Assembly: GCF_024347575.1 (NCBI RefSeq)
Contig: NZ_AP025504.1
Coordinates: forward strand, 434,001 to 498,000
Reading direction: 5' to 3'
DNA from: Vibrio pelagius
Lineage (GTDB): Bacteria; Pseudomonadota; Gammaproteobacteria; Enterobacterales; Vibrionaceae
DNA: 64,000 nucleotides
Shown: positions 45,710 through 55,997 of the stretch, in pieces
How the letters are laid out: the number at the start of each line of letters is the position of its first letter
Position numbering within the stretch: position 1 is the stretch's first letter
The notes under the pieces: generated by a model
What the model saw: only the letters and a program-made list of their open reading frames with translations
The model's database searches: none
What the model was told of the DNA's origin: nothing
Made by a program: the position numbers and the translations under genes

Positions 45710-46099
45710 CTACTTCAGGTTCTCAAGCCCAGATGTATCAACACCTTTAACCGCGTCACGTGCAACTTGGTCAAAGTCATCTGATTTCCCCTTGGGCGGT
45801 GGAGAGGAAAGTATTCCTTTAGAAATGGAATCATTCTGGCTTTGCAGTGATTTTCCTTCTTTCTCACCCGCTAACCAACCCCGTCTGTAATCATCATCGG
45901 TGTCATATCGTGCGTTATCTTTCACGTACGATTCAAAGTCGTTTCCACCTTCGTACAACCCACTATGGCGTCCATCATGGAAGCCTTGAATATACGAATC
46001 ACTGCGGCCTTGTTGCTGGAGGTCGCGATCTGTCGTACCACAACCAAACAAGATAAAAGGTACCAGTAAAATGAATATTCGTTTGATCATATTGATCAC
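45710..46099 (-). CDS. Small lipoprotein of unknown function
   Basis: A 129-residue protein with the lipobox LFGC (Cys20) after a hydrophobic leader. The mature part is rich in Gly, Tyr and Asp (GFHDGRHSGLYEGGNDF, DDYRRGWLAGEKEGK), the latter two being short YxxGxxxG-like repeats. A GGAGGG Shine-Dalgarno precedes ATG 46099. No family was recognised. Confidence 0.75.
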   Translation of the reverse strand: MINMIKRIFILLVPFILFGCGTTDRDLQQQGRSDSYIQGFHDGRHSGLYEGGNDFESYVKDNARYDTDDDYRRGWLAGEKEGKSLQSQNDSISKGILSSPPPKGKSDDFDQVARDAVKGVDTSGLENLK

Positions 46100-46324
46100 C
46101 CTCCTCTAACACTCAACCTAGAGATCATGTCATTACACATGAGCTCTCGCCTATTAGTAACCCTAGCACAAAACGACTAATCTAGACTTAGAGGTGAATT
46201 TTATTGGCTCTCGGTTACTAAAACATGAACACCTCAAAACAAGGTGTCACCTTTTTCGCAGCAATTTTGATCCATAATCTAACTCCACATTTGCTAACAA
46301 CTTACTCTTATAGGCGGATAAATA

Positions 46325-47122
46325 ATGAACAAAGGTCTACTTTTGACACTGGCCATCCCTTTGATCCTTACAGGTTGCGGTTCAGATAGTGATTCGCCAG
46401 AACCAAAACTCACCCAACAACAAAAAGAGAGCCTAAAAAATTCCGTTGAGATTTTAGAAAAGAAGGCAAATCAAGAGCTAGAAGCATCTGATGATCTCTC
46501 ACCTCAAACTGACTATGCCCAGTTACTTGTAGATGCAGGGTTGCCACCGATGACAGCCAATAGTTTGTGTTTACCTAATGAAGTGGTTGCTATTCAAGAT
46601 GACGGGGTAGTGTTAACCATCAACTCAGAATGCTCAGTTGATAGCGATGTGTTACATAGTACCTATGTTGTATCATCAAACAACGACCAAGCTGAAAAAA
46701 CGCTATTTCAAGCGAATACATCTATCGACCTAAATAGTCACAACGTTGACCTTCTACTTTCAGCCCAAAATAACAACGTTTCTGATGCTTCAACACACGA
46801 ACTACTTCATCGAGACTTTGGGTTTGGTAGCCCGTCTGATTCAAATGCTGAATCAACTTATCGCCTAGACGTAATGCCTAACGGACTTGTTAACTTAAGC
46901 ATAGAATTTGAGTTTATGGCCCCTGTCGACCAAGAAAGACTTGTACAGATCAGTGAACCGGGAGAAGCGACGAGTTTCTATCAAATAATGATGCTCGAAC
47001 CGAGTGATGAAAATACGAGTGGCAATACTCAATATGATCTACCAACACAAATGGCGATCAACTCGTACTATCCCACTTTCAAATCCATTCTGTCGACTTT
47101 CTCAAGCGGCTTGGGCTCTTAA
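46325..47122 (+). CDS. Lipoprotein of unknown function (265 aa)
   Basis: A 265-residue protein with lipobox LTGC (Cys18) and an acidic linker (GSDSDSPEP). A helical region (QQQKESLKNSVEILEKKANQELEAS) is followed by a beta-rich domain. Two cysteines (SLCLPN and NSECSV) may form a disulfide. No domain was recognised. Expected location is the outer-membrane inner face or surface. Divergent from the small lipoprotein at 45710-46099. Confidence 0.75.
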   Translation: MNKGLLLTLAIPLILTGCGSDSDSPEPKLTQQQKESLKNSVEILEKKANQELEASDDLSPQTDYAQLLVDAGLPPMTANSLCLPNEVVAIQDDGVVLTINSECSVDSDVLHSTYVVSSNNDQAEKTLFQANTSIDLNSHNVDLLLSAQNNNVSDASTHELLHRDFGFGSPSDSNAESTYRLDVMPNGLVNLSIEFEFMAPVDQERLVQISEPGEATSFYQIMMLEPSDENTSGNTQYDLPTQMAINSYYPTFKSILSTFSSGLGS

Positions 47123-47167
47123 ATCATGTTAAAGCGCCAAACCGCGTAAGTCGTTACCGCTCAACCA

Positions 47168-47218
47168 AAGCACTGAATCAGGCACACCTCCCCTAGTTAG
47201 CTTTTTCAGTGCTTTTTC
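47168..47218 (+). terminator. Probable terminator between the lipoprotein and the GNAT-nitrilase gene
   Basis: AAGCACTGAA pairs with TTCAGTGCTT across a 27-base loop, followed by TTT. It lies between the two convergent genes. Confidence 0.55.
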
Positions 47219-47231
47219 TTGAACCTCACAT

Positions 47232-48770
47232 TCAGGCTTTGTTTGTTTTAGTAAATCCACCGTACAAGTCGAGTCGGCGATGGCGTAAGTTAGTGACTGA
47301 GCCTTCGGTATTAAGCTGTTTAAGCTTAGTTAAATCAACATCCGCAAAAATGATCATTTCGGTATTGGCGCTGGCTTCTGTCAAGGTTGCATCGTGTGGG
47401 AAGTAAATGTCAGAAGGCGAGAACACCGCTGACTGTGCATATTGAATATCCACGTTATCGACTCGCGGGAGGTTGCCCACACTGCCACCAATCGCCACAT
47501 AACACTCGTTCTCAATGGCCCGCGCTTGAGAACAAATACGCACGCGCTGATATCCATTTTTAGTATCAGTCCAAAACGGCACAAACAGTATTTGCACGCC
47601 TTGATCGGCCATCATTCGGCCCAACTCTGGAAACTCACTGTCGTAACAAATGAGTATTCCCACTTTACCTGCATCTGTATCAAATACCTGTACCTTATCG
47701 CCACCGTCAATCACCCAATCTTTTTGCTCATGAGGGGTGATATGTACTTTGTATTGAGCATTAATGCTTCCATCACGCTGCAATAGATAAGCGACATTAT
47801 AAAGCTTACCATCCTCTTCAATAATCGGCATACTTCCGGCAATGATATTGATGTTGTAAGTCACGGCTAATTGAGAGAAACGAGACTTGATCTCTTCAGT
47901 GAAACTTGCCAGAAAACGGATCGCCTCAACCGAGCTTTGTTCCTTTTTTAGTCCCATAAGCGGGGCGTTGAAAAATTCAGGGAAAAGCGCAAAATCGGCT
48001 TGATAGTTGGCAAGAGAGGAGATAAAAAACTCAGCTTGATCGAGCAAATCTTCTAAATCGTTCATGGCACGCATTTGCCATTGCACCACACCTATGCGAA
48101 TGAGATTCTTCTCGACATCGTGAACCGATTGTATGTCTTCCTCGTAGAAAAAATTGTCCCATTCCAAGAGTGTGGCATACCCTTTAGAGGCATCATCCTC
48201 AGGCAGATAACCGCGCATAATTCGTTTCACATCGAAGTCGTTGGCTAGCTGAAACGACAAAATAGGATCGTGCAATTCGCGGCGCTTTACCTTATCGATG
48301 TATTCCGCCACACTCAACTCATCCGCGTACTTATGGTACTCAGGGATTCGCCCGCCCGCTAATATCGCTTTAAAGTTTTTGCTTCGGCACAACTCTTTTC
48401 GGGCGTTGTACAAACGACGTCCCAAACGCAACCCTCGATAATCCGGATGCACAAATACATCCAAACCATACATAGCATCACCGTTTGCTTTATTCTGGAT
48501 CACGTTGTTTTCACTAATGATGTCCGTGTAAAGGTGAGGAAGCGAAATGCGGTTGTAGTTGACTTTAATCGTCAAGGCAGCGCCGATGATCTTGCCGTTA
48601 TCTTCAATGCAAATTTGCCCATCAGGAAACTGATTAATCAGATCCAGAATGGTCATGCGTGGCCACGCCCCCCCTACATCTGGGAAAACGAGGTTCATGA
48701 GTGCTGCAAGCTCGGTATAATCCGATGGCTCAATTGTACGTAGAGAAAGCTGATGTGAGTTGGTATCCAT
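47232..48770 (-). CDS. Bifunctional GNAT acetyltransferase-nitrilase fusion
   Basis: A 512-residue protein. Residues 1-190 are a GNAT acetyltransferase (LDVFVHPDYRGLRLGRRLYNARKEL with the acetyl-CoA loop). Residues about 210-490 are a carbon-nitrogen hydrolase: Glu in FALFPEFFN, Lys in YKVHITPHEQ, Cys in ILICYDSEFPELG. Such fusions are annotated widely, but their substrate is unknown. The open frame extends 25 codons further to 48845; ATG 48770 (MDTNSHQLSLRTIEPSDY) better matches a GNAT N-terminus. Co-occurrence on one chain suggests sequential or coupled amide chemistry. Confidence 0.88.
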   Translation of the reverse strand: MDTNSHQLSLRTIEPSDYTELAALMNLVFPDVGGAWPRMTILDLINQFPDGQICIEDNGKIIGAALTIKVNYNRISLPHLYTDIISENNVIQNKANGDAMYGLDVFVHPDYRGLRLGRRLYNARKELCRSKNFKAILAGGRIPEYHKYADELSVAEYIDKVKRRELHDPILSFQLANDFDVKRIMRGYLPEDDASKGYATLLEWDNFFYEEDIQSVHDVEKNLIRIGVVQWQMRAMNDLEDLLDQAEFFISSLANYQADFALFPEFFNAPLMGLKKEQSSVEAIRFLASFTEEIKSRFSQLAVTYNINIIAGSMPIIEEDGKLYNVAYLLQRDGSINAQYKVHITPHEQKDWVIDGGDKVQVFDTDAGKVGILICYDSEFPELGRMMADQGVQILFVPFWTDTKNGYQRVRICSQARAIENECYVAIGGSVGNLPRVDNVDIQYAQSAVFSPSDIYFPHDATLTEASANTEMIIFADVDLTKLKQLNTEGSVTNLRHRRLDLYGGFTKTNKA

Positions 48771-48907
48771 ATCCGACGGTCCATGTGTCCTTTTTTGAAC
48801 GATAGAAATTAGGATGCCACATTTTGATTCATACATACACCTCACCGATGTAAGGCGATAACGTTATTGTGTTATTTTTCAATATCAGCGAGGGCTAAAA
48901 ACTAAAA

Positions 48908-48934
48908 AAGCCACTTTATATACTAAAGTGGCTT
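48908..48934 (-). terminator. Rho-independent terminator of tdh
   Basis: On the minus strand AAGCCACTTTA pairs perfectly with TAAAGTGGCTT around GTATA, followed by TTTT. It is about 100 bases beyond the tdh stop. Confidence 0.8.
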
Positions 48935-49031
48935 AGTTTGATTACCGTGATGGGACAAGGCTAATCTTTGATGATGGAGAAGTTACCTTCTAACACATCA
49001 ACATGATTGGCTTCTTACAAGAAATCCAACC

Positions 49032-50063
49032 CTACTCCCAATCAAGGATTACTTTACCCGACATACCAGAGCGCATCATGTCGAAGCCTGCTTGGAAGTC
49101 GTCCACTTTGTAGTGGTGCGTGATGATTGGTGTTAGATCTAGACCAGACTGGATCAGTGAAGCCATCTTGTACCAAGTTTCGAACATCTCACGACCGTAG
49201 ATACCTTTGATAACCAAGCCTTTAAAGATTACTTGGTTCCAGTCTACTGCCATGTCTGATGGTGGAATACCTAGTAGAGAAATCTTACCGCCGTGGTTCA
49301 TGTTAGTCAGCATGCTGTTGAACGCAGATGGTACGCCAGACATTTCTAGACCTACGTCGAAGCCTTCTGTCATGCCTAGATCCGCCATCACGTCTTCAAG
49401 CTTCTCTTCCATCACGTTTACCGCGCGCGTTACACCCATCTTCTTAGCTAAGTCTAGGCGGTATTCGTTTACGTCAGTGATCACAACGTGACGAGCACCC
49501 ACGTGCTTAGCAACTGCTGCAGCCATGATACCGATTGGACCAGCACCAGTGATTAGCACGTCTTCACCTACCAGGTCGAAAGAAAGCGCTGTGTGTACTG
49601 CGTTACCAAACGGGTCGAAGATAGATGCTAGATCGTCAGAGATCTCTGCTGGGATCTTAAACGCGTTGAACGCTGGAATCACAAGGTATTCAGAGAACGC
49701 ACCCGTGCGGTTAACACCAACACCTGTTGTGTTACGACAAAGGTGAGTACGACCACCACGACAGTTACGACAGTGACCACATGTGATGTGACCTTCGCCA
49801 GATACACGGTCGCCGATTTCAAAACCACGAACTTCTTGGCCGATGCCAACAACTTCACCCACGTATTCGTGACCTACAACCATAGGCACTGGAATTGTGT
49901 TTTGTGACCACTCATCCCAGTTGTAGATGTGTACGTCTGTACCACAGATTGCGGTTTTCTTAATACGGATAAGAAGATCATTATGACCCATTTCAGGTTT
50001 TTCAACCTCGGTCATCCAAATGCCTTCTTCAGGCTTAAGCTTAGAAAGTGCTTTAATTTTCAT
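49032..50063 (-). CDS. tdh: L-threonine 3-dehydrogenase
   Basis: A 343-residue zinc-dependent medium-chain dehydrogenase. It oxidises threonine to 2-amino-3-ketobutyrate with NAD. The catalytic zinc site is [15 protein letters not shown] and GHEYVGEV; the structural zinc site has the four cysteines of [15 protein letters not shown]. The Rossmann motif is [17 protein letters not shown]. It lies downstream of kbl on the same strand by 82 bases, forming the classic threonine-degradation operon. The size is nearly that of E. coli Tdh. Confidence 0.96.
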   Translation of the reverse strand: MKIKALSKLKPEEGIWMTEVEKPEMGHNDLLIRIKKTAICGTDVHIYNWDEWSQNTIPVPMVVGHEYVGEVVGIGQEVRGFEIGDRVSGEGHITCGHCRNCRGGRTHLCRNTTGVGVNRTGAFSEYLVIPAFNAFKIPAEISDDLASIFDPFGNAVHTALSFDLVGEDVLITGAGPIGIMAAAVAKHVGARHVVITDVNEYRLDLAKKMGVTRAVNVMEEKLEDVMADLGMTEGFDVGLEMSGVPSAFNSMLTNMNHGGKISLLGIPPSDMAVDWNQVIFKGLVIKGIYGREMFETWYKMASLIQSGLDLTPIITHHYKVDDFQAGFDMMRSGMSGKVILDWE

Positions 50064-50145
50064 AATGTTACCTAGTTCATCTCGCCTAACTATAAGGCGA
50101 GAATCAAAAAACTTTTTTATCTATATTCTGAGTAAAACCTCAGAA

Positions 50146-51339
50146 TTAGATGATTTCCATCTCTTTACCCACTTCGATGAATGCATCGATAGCGCGATCT
50201 AGTTGCTCACGTGAGTGTGCAGCAGACATTTGAGTACGGATACGCGCTTGACCTTTTGGTACTACAGGGAAAGAGAAACCTACAACGTAGATGCCTTTCT
50301 CTAAAGCACGCTCAGCAAAATCAGCCGCTACTTTCGCATCACCTAGCATGATTGGAATGATTGCGTGGTCAGCACCACCCATAGTGAAACCTGCGTCTTC
50401 CATACGAGTACGGAAGTGTGCAGCGTTTTCCCATAGACGGTCGCGAAGCTCGCCGCTCTCTTTTAAAAGATCAAGAACACGGATAGACGCGTTAACGATC
50501 GCAGGAGCCACTGAGTTAGAGAATAGGTATGGACGAGAACGCTGACGTAGCCAGTCGATCACTTCTTTCTTACCAGATGTGTAGCCGCCTGAAGCGCCAC
50601 CCATTGCTTTACCTAGCGTACCTGTGATGATGTCGATACGATCAACAACGTTATGGAACTCGTGAGTACCAGCGCCGTTTTCGCCCATGAAGCCAACTGC
50701 GTGAGAATCATCAACCATCACTAGCGCATCGTACTTGTCTGCTAGGTCACAGATAGCGGGAAGGTTTGCTACTACGCCGTCCATAGAGAATACGCCGTCA
50801 GTTACGATTAGCGTGTGACGAGCGCCTGCTTCTTTAGCAGCGATAAGTTGCTGCTCTAGCTCTTCCATGTTGTTGTTCGCGTAACGGAAGCGCATTGCTT
50901 TACATAGGCGGACACCATCAATGATTGAAGCGTGGTTTAGAGCATCAGAGATGATTGCATCTTCTTTGCCTAGGATAGTTTCGAAAAGACCTGCGTTCGC
51001 ATCGAAACAAGATGTGTAAAGAATCGTGTCCTCTTTACCAAGGAATGTAGACAGTTTGTCTTCTAGCTTTTTGTGGATGTCTTGAGTACCACAGATGAAA
51101 CGTACAGACGCCATACCAAAGCCGTGTTGATCCATACCTGCTTTACCAGCTTCGATAAGCTCAGGGTGGTTAGCTAGACCTAAGTAGTTGTTTGCACAGA
51201 AGTTAAGCACTTCTTCGCCTGTTGAAATTTTAACAGCTGCTTGCTGCTGAGAAGTGATTACACGCTCAGACTTGTAAAGACCTTCAGCCTTTACTTCTTC
51301 AATTTGTTTTTCAATCTGTTGGTAGAATGCAGAAGACAT
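50146..51339 (-). CDS. kbl: 2-amino-3-ketobutyrate CoA ligase (glycine C-acetyltransferase)
   Basis: A 397-residue PLP enzyme that cleaves 2-amino-3-ketobutyrate with CoA to glycine and acetyl-CoA, the second step after Tdh. PLP binding Lys is in [16 protein letters not shown]; the Asp-His pair is in [12 protein letters not shown]. Start ATG 51339. It is the first gene of the kbl-tdh operon, consistent with threonine use. Confidence 0.96.
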   Translation of the reverse strand: MSSAFYQQIEKQIEEVKAEGLYKSERVITSQQQAAVKISTGEEVLNFCANNYLGLANHPELIEAGKAGMDQHGFGMASVRFICGTQDIHKKLEDKLSTFLGKEDTILYTSCFDANAGLFETILGKEDAIISDALNHASIIDGVRLCKAMRFRYANNNMEELEQQLIAAKEAGARHTLIVTDGVFSMDGVVANLPAICDLADKYDALVMVDDSHAVGFMGENGAGTHEFHNVVDRIDIITGTLGKAMGGASGGYTSGKKEVIDWLRQRSRPYLFSNSVAPAIVNASIRVLDLLKESGELRDRLWENAAHFRTRMEDAGFTMGGADHAIIPIMLGDAKVAADFAERALEKGIYVVGFSFPVVPKGQARIRTQMSAAHSREQLDRAIDAFIEVGKEMEII

Positions 51340-51573
51340 TGTCTAATTCCTTCCTAGTTATTATTCACAGCGCATTCGCTGCTTATTTATAGGGGAAGTG
51401 TAAACGGTGACAGGAGCGCCATTTACACTGTAAAACTAATGCCTATATTCTAGTAGAACATCTCGGTATCGATTATCCCTCTAGTTGGAAAAACATTAAT
51501 GAATCTGAGGCATCAATAAAATACCTTAACTATGAAGATAGTCACAATTCTGTGTTCGTGATTTCGGCATCGG

Positions 51574-52818
51574 TTAACTCTGGGTAACCGGCGCTCTTTC
51601 GACACTGTCTTCGGTATGCTCAGCCAGCCAGTACAACCAAATCATCACCAAACATAGGATAAAGCAGAGCACAAATAGCCAGTAAGCGCTGAGCACCTCT
51701 ATCACCACACCGCCAAGCAGCGGTGCAATAGCGAAGCCAAGAGAATAAAGAGCAGCCGCACCGAAGTAAGAACCTCTTAGATGTGGTGGTGCCATTCTAT
51801 CGATTTGTACATTAAGGGTTGGGAAAGCAATTACTTCTCCTAGGCTTAATATAAAGCAAGCCATTCCCCAGCCTAGAGGCCAATCATTTGGTGTAAAAAG
51901 AAAGCCAATTTGAGCAATCGCCATCAAAATCATGCCAATTCGGGTTCTTACGAACAGAGGCACGTGCTCGAGCCATTTAAGCATTGGGAATTGAAACACA
52001 ATAATCGTCAGCGTATTCACCAACACTAACCCAGCAATAAGTTGCGCGGCATCAGTGATGGAAGAGCGCACGATGACTTGAGGAATTGACGACTCAACCT
52101 GCGCGTAAACAAACATCATGATGAAGTTGGCGACCATCAGTTTTACAAAAATATTGTCTTTACGAATCACATTAAGCGTCGCGGCAAAATTAGGCAGTTG
52201 AGAGGGATCTGGCTTGGTAAAAGTACCTTTGCGTTCGATTCCTAACAGCAGCCAGAAACCGTAAACGACATAAGTACCACCAGCAACAAAGAACAGGTTC
52301 TGTGGCTGAGAAAGCGCCAAAGTGATACCAATTAGTGGGCCAAGTGCGCCACCCAAATTAAGTAAGAAGTAACGAATGTTCAGTGCTAGCTCACGATCTT
52401 TCAAATCTTTGAGGTTATCGCCTATGACTGCCTTAGCTGGAGCTTCGATCATTGGACGCATTAGACCTGTCATCATGATCAGCACATAGAACTGCCACAC
52501 TTCACTCGCCAATGCGATACCGGTGTAGGATATCGAGGCAATCCAACTGCCTAACACCATTACCCATTTGCGCCCTAGCTTATCCGAAAGGTAGCCCGAG
52601 TAGAGCCCTGTTCCCGCCCCAACAACAGCGGACACCGCAAGCATGGTGCCGACTTCAATTGCAGACGCACCGTAATCTTCATAGAGAAAAACAATCAGAA
52701 AAGGCCATGCCATAAAGTAGCTTGTTCGGGCGAGTAACGTTCCAGTCAGAACTGTCCATACTGAAAAGTTAAACCGTTTTATACGCTGCTTTTCAAACAA
52801 GCTTTCCGATCTATCCAT
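51574..52818 (-). CDS. MFS transporter
   Basis: A 414-residue major-facilitator protein with 12 predicted helices. The inter-helix motif A is GYLSDKLGRKWVMVLG. It has the drug:H+ antiporter 12-helix size and is like MdtH-type exporters. ATG 52818 (MDRSESLFEKQR) has AAAGGAAAG eight bases upstream; a TTG seven codons earlier is less likely. It is divergent from a LysR gene across 240 bases. Substrate unknown. Confidence 0.85.
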   Translation of the reverse strand: MDRSESLFEKQRIKRFNFSVWTVLTGTLLARTSYFMAWPFLIVFLYEDYGASAIEVGTMLAVSAVVGAGTGLYSGYLSDKLGRKWVMVLGSWIASISYTGIALASEVWQFYVLIMMTGLMRPMIEAPAKAVIGDNLKDLKDRELALNIRYFLLNLGGALGPLIGITLALSQPQNLFFVAGGTYVVYGFWLLLGIERKGTFTKPDPSQLPNFAATLNVIRKDNIFVKLMVANFIMMFVYAQVESSIPQVIVRSSITDAAQLIAGLVLVNTLTIIVFQFPMLKWLEHVPLFVRTRIGMILMAIAQIGFLFTPNDWPLGWGMACFILSLGEVIAFPTLNVQIDRMAPPHLRGSYFGAAALYSLGFAIAPLLGGVVIEVLSAYWLFVLCFILCLVMIWLYWLAEHTEDSVERAPVTQS

Positions 52819-53058
52819 GAATATCTTTCCTTTAACCAACTGATTTAATTATGACTATTCAGCCAGTATATGTATTTGATTGAATAAATACATAGGCAGG
52901 AATTGTTTTTATAAAACACGGAATCTTGTGCTTAATCTTCCATCATTATTTGATACAAGCCACACAAAACACTGCGCTTAATATTGAATGGAGTTTGACG
53001 TATGATGCTGATTGTCAATTTCTAGAAATATCAGCCCACTGGCCGAGTACCTAACGTT

Positions 53059-53997
53059 ATGATCAACCCAAAACTGATAGCCCTGCTTCCTGATCTTGCC
53101 TCCTTTATTTTGGTGGTTAATGAGGGCAGTTTTACCGCCGCAGCTAAACAACTTGGTGTGACGCCATCGGCGCTGAGCAAGCTCATCACCCGTTTGGAAA
53201 AAGCCCTGTCAGTGAAGCTATTTGAGCGTACTACGCGAAGCCTTATCATTACCCAGGCTGGTCAACTGGTGTACGACCAGAGTGTAGTGATGATTAATGC
53301 GGCACAACAAGCGGTTGAGCTCTCGACATCTGATCATACTGAGCCCGCAGGTTCTCTGATTGTGGCAGCGCCCGAAGCTTTCTTAAACTCAGTTTTACAG
53401 CCCTTTGTTGTCCCTTTCCTAAACCAATACCCAGAGATTCAGCTCAAACTGCGCGCTGCCGATGGTGATATCGACATTCTGCGTCAGGGGATTGATATCG
53501 CGTTTCGCCTCACTGATAAACCCGATGAGAGCTTGGTGCTTAAGGAGCTCGGAAAAACCAACCTCGTGTTGTGCGCAAGCCCAGATTACCTTGCGAATAA
53601 GGGAACGCCGTCACACCCGACCGATCTTAGCCAACATGACTGTCTGTACCTTGCAGAGACCGACAAAGACCATATTTGGGATTTCCTTAAAGATGATGAG
53701 TTCCACACGGTATCGGTCAGCGGACGTTACGCAGTAAACCACTCGCAAATGCGTTTAAAGGGTGTGCAGGAAGGCTTAGGAATCGGGATCTTCCACGACT
53801 TCGTGATTCAGGATGCGCTCGCTGAAGGGAGCGTCGTTCAAGTCCTCAATGACTGGACAATCAAAAGTAACTACCACGGCGCAATCGCAATGCAGTTTGC
53901 TCAAACGAAATACATGCCAGCGCGACTTCGCGTTTTCATTGATTACGCCATGAAACACTTAAGCGACAAACTGGCAGGAGAAACAAAACAGTGCTGA
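53059..53997 (+). CDS. LysR-family transcriptional regulator
   Basis: A 312-residue LTTR. The HTH region is FILVVNEGSFTAAAKQLGVTPSALSKLITRLEKALS, followed by a type 2 periplasmic-binding effector domain. It is divergent from the MFS gene, a layout suggesting control of it. Its last codons overlap the VOC gene by seven bases, so both are co-translated. Confidence 0.9.
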   Translation: MINPKLIALLPDLASFILVVNEGSFTAAAKQLGVTPSALSKLITRLEKALSVKLFERTTRSLIITQAGQLVYDQSVVMINAAQQAVELSTSDHTEPAGSLIVAAPEAFLNSVLQPFVVPFLNQYPEIQLKLRAADGDIDILRQGIDIAFRLTDKPDESLVLKELGKTNLVLCASPDYLANKGTPSHPTDLSQHDCLYLAETDKDHIWDFLKDDEFHTVSVSGRYAVNHSQMRLKGVQEGLGIGIFHDFVIQDALAEGSVVQVLNDWTIKSNYHGAIAMQFAQTKYMPARLRVFIDYAMKHLSDKLAGETKQC

Positions 53998-54374
53998 AAG
54001 GAATCCACCATGCGGCAATTATCTGCTCTGATTATCAAGTCTCGAAACGCTTCTATACCGAGACTCTAAAACTGGAAATTGTTGCCGAGAACTATCGAGA
54101 AGCACGCCAATCTTACAAACTCGACTTAGCATTACCGAATGGTGCACAAATTGAACTGTTCAGCTTTCCCAATGCTCCCGAAAGGCCAAGCTTTCCAGAA
54201 GCTCAAGGGTTAAGACATTTAGCTTTTTGTGTCGATGACGTTCAACAAATGAAAGGCTACCTAGAAAGTAAAGGCGTGGAAGTCGAACCGATTCGAGTGG
54301 ATGAGTTCACCGGTCGAGAGTTTACCTTTTTCGCAGACCCCGACGGATTGCCTCTGGAACTTTATCAGGCGTAA
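53991..54374 (+). CDS. VOC family (glyoxalase I-like, YaeR-type) protein
   Basis: A 127-residue VOC protein. Metal-binding positions are visible: His in IHHAAIICSDY, Glu in IELFSFPN, His in LRHLAFCVDD and Glu in LPLELYQA. The start is GTG 53991 within the end of the LysR gene. The fold resembles glyoxalase I-type small metalloproteins like YaeR; the substrate is unknown. Confidence 0.85.
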   Translation: MLKGIHHAAIICSDYQVSKRFYTETLKLEIVAENYREARQSYKLDLALPNGAQIELFSFPNAPERPSFPEAQGLRHLAFCVDDVQQMKGYLESKGVEVEPIRVDEFTGREFTFFADPDGLPLELYQA

Positions 54375-54416
54375 AAAACCAACAAATACATAGCATTATC
54401 CGTTTAAATCAATATA

Positions 54417-54451
54417 CCGCCCCTCGATAAGCAGTACGCATCGAGGGGCGG
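54417..54451. terminator. Inverted repeat between convergent genes, possible terminator
   Basis: CCGCCCCTCGAT pairs perfectly with ATCGAGGGGCGG across an 11-base loop. No strong T run follows on either strand, so it may stop RNA polymerase weakly or protect the transcript end. Confidence 0.5.
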
Positions 54452-54459
54452 CGTTCCAT

Positions 54460-55884
54460 CTAGCTCAGAGCCATCCTTAATCTTTCAACACGAGAGAATA
54501 GCAGCCAGTCAAGTAACATCGCGACGACTATCGTTGCTCCGGCTAACGGGAACAGTACAGAGATAAGAACGACAGTCATCAAGCCTACTTTCCAAATACC
54601 TGCGTCTTCAAACTTAGGCGGCACTCCCAACTTTCCTTTACCCGCGGGACGGCGAACCCACCACATCACCGCGCCAGTGATTGACACTGTGATAAAGGTT
54701 AAGCAGAACAGAACGTTCAGAATTTTGTTAACGACGCTGATGTCACCTTGGTGAAGAGAGATACCAACAGCGAGCGTCTTTGCCATCACGTTGTAATCGT
54801 TCCACGTCACCTCTCCGAGAATACGGCCTGAGTACTGGTCTAAGTGAGTGGTTCGGTCTGTTCTCGGGTCGACAATATCGCCACCCATGGTATTAGCGGT
54901 GATGGTATACACCCCTGTTTCTGAGCGCGGGAAATTGACGCGATAATAGGTAAAGCCCAATCTAGATGCAGTTTGCATGACCTCCTCAAGTGAGATGCTC
55001 TCTGTGGAGACATCATGGTGACTATGCTCGTCTGTCATTGCGGAGTGATCGTGCGATTCCGGGAGTGGCGTTTGCTCTAAATTCCAAGGTAATTCTTCTT
55101 CAGAACCATGGTTCAGAGAAGCATGCGTTTTATCCGACAGCGGTACATCATCCCACATTTGCGCAGGAAAACTGCTCCAAGCCTGAACCATTTTACCGCC
55201 CCAAAAACCAGCCCAAGCAAGACCGGAGAGAAGGAACAGCAACAGAACCAGAGACAGAGTACCACCAAGGTTCGCGTGTATATCACGCATCAGAATACGA
55301 GTTCCAGATGAGAAACGAATCTTTAAGAATCCAGCTTTAGTTGCATTGTCACGCGGTAGCCATAAATAGATACCCGAGACTAAAAGAAGGATAGAGAGAC
55401 TCGTTGCCACCTCGATCAAATAGTCGCCCCAATCCCCTACTAGCAAGGTGCCATGTATTTCATTTGCGAGCTGATACCAACTATCGCTGCGTGGGATCTC
55501 ACCAATGACGTCCCCAGAGTATGGATCGACAGTGGCGAAAACCGAGCGGCCGTCTGACAAGTTGACCGAGAAACGATTTGGTAAGCTTTCAGACTTTGCG
55601 GTAATGAACTGAGTGACTGTTCCATCAGGGTATTGCGCTTTGACCGCATTTAACTGGTCGCTAATCGTTACCATAGCGTCACTGGCACGGCTTTGAACGA
55701 TAAGTGCTTCTGGATAAAGTGCACTTTCAAGCTCGTCATCAAGTAGCATCACCAGCCCGGTTATACTCAGCATCAACATAAATGGGATTACGAATAGGCC
55801 CGCGTAGAAGTGCCATCGCCAAGTGAGAAAATAGAGGGTTTTACTTCGAGCCTGAGTAGCAGGTTGAGATTCAATTCTCGACAT
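54460..55884 (-). CDS. PepSY-associated transmembrane protein (PiuB-like)
   Basis: A 474-residue protein with four or five membrane helices and PepSY-TM features: WHFYAGLFVIPFMLMLSITG near the N-terminus, PRDNATKAGFLKI, DIHANLGGTLSLVLLLFLLSGL. A periplasmic part holds a His-rich loop (HDHSAMTDEHSHHD). PepSY-TM proteins are linked to reductive iron uptake. The start is ATG 55884 after GGAAAT rather than the first codon of the frame. The DUF2946 gene upstream is probably co-transcribed. Confidence 0.88.
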   Translation of the reverse strand: MSRIESQPATQARSKTLYFLTWRWHFYAGLFVIPFMLMLSITGLVMLLDDELESALYPEALIVQSRASDAMVTISDQLNAVKAQYPDGTVTQFITAKSESLPNRFSVNLSDGRSVFATVDPYSGDVIGEIPRSDSWYQLANEIHGTLLVGDWGDYLIEVATSLSILLLVSGIYLWLPRDNATKAGFLKIRFSSGTRILMRDIHANLGGTLSLVLLLFLLSGLAWAGFWGGKMVQAWSSFPAQMWDDVPLSDKTHASLNHGSEEELPWNLEQTPLPESHDHSAMTDEHSHHDVSTESISLEEVMQTASRLGFTYYRVNFPRSETGVYTITANTMGGDIVDPRTDRTTHLDQYSGRILGEVTWNDYNVMAKTLAVGISLHQGDISVVNKILNVLFCLTFITVSITGAVMWWVRRPAGKGKLGVPPKFEDAGIWKVGLMTVVLISVLFPLAGATIVVAMLLDWLLFSRVERLRMALS

Positions 55885-55997
55885 TGATATTTCCTTTTGC
55901 ACACACCAAAGCACCTTCTAAGGTCATCAGAAAGTGGGAAAGGGTGTGAGCAGATTAACTTTACTTAATTATATTGTTTTGGTTTTTGTTGTTTGAG

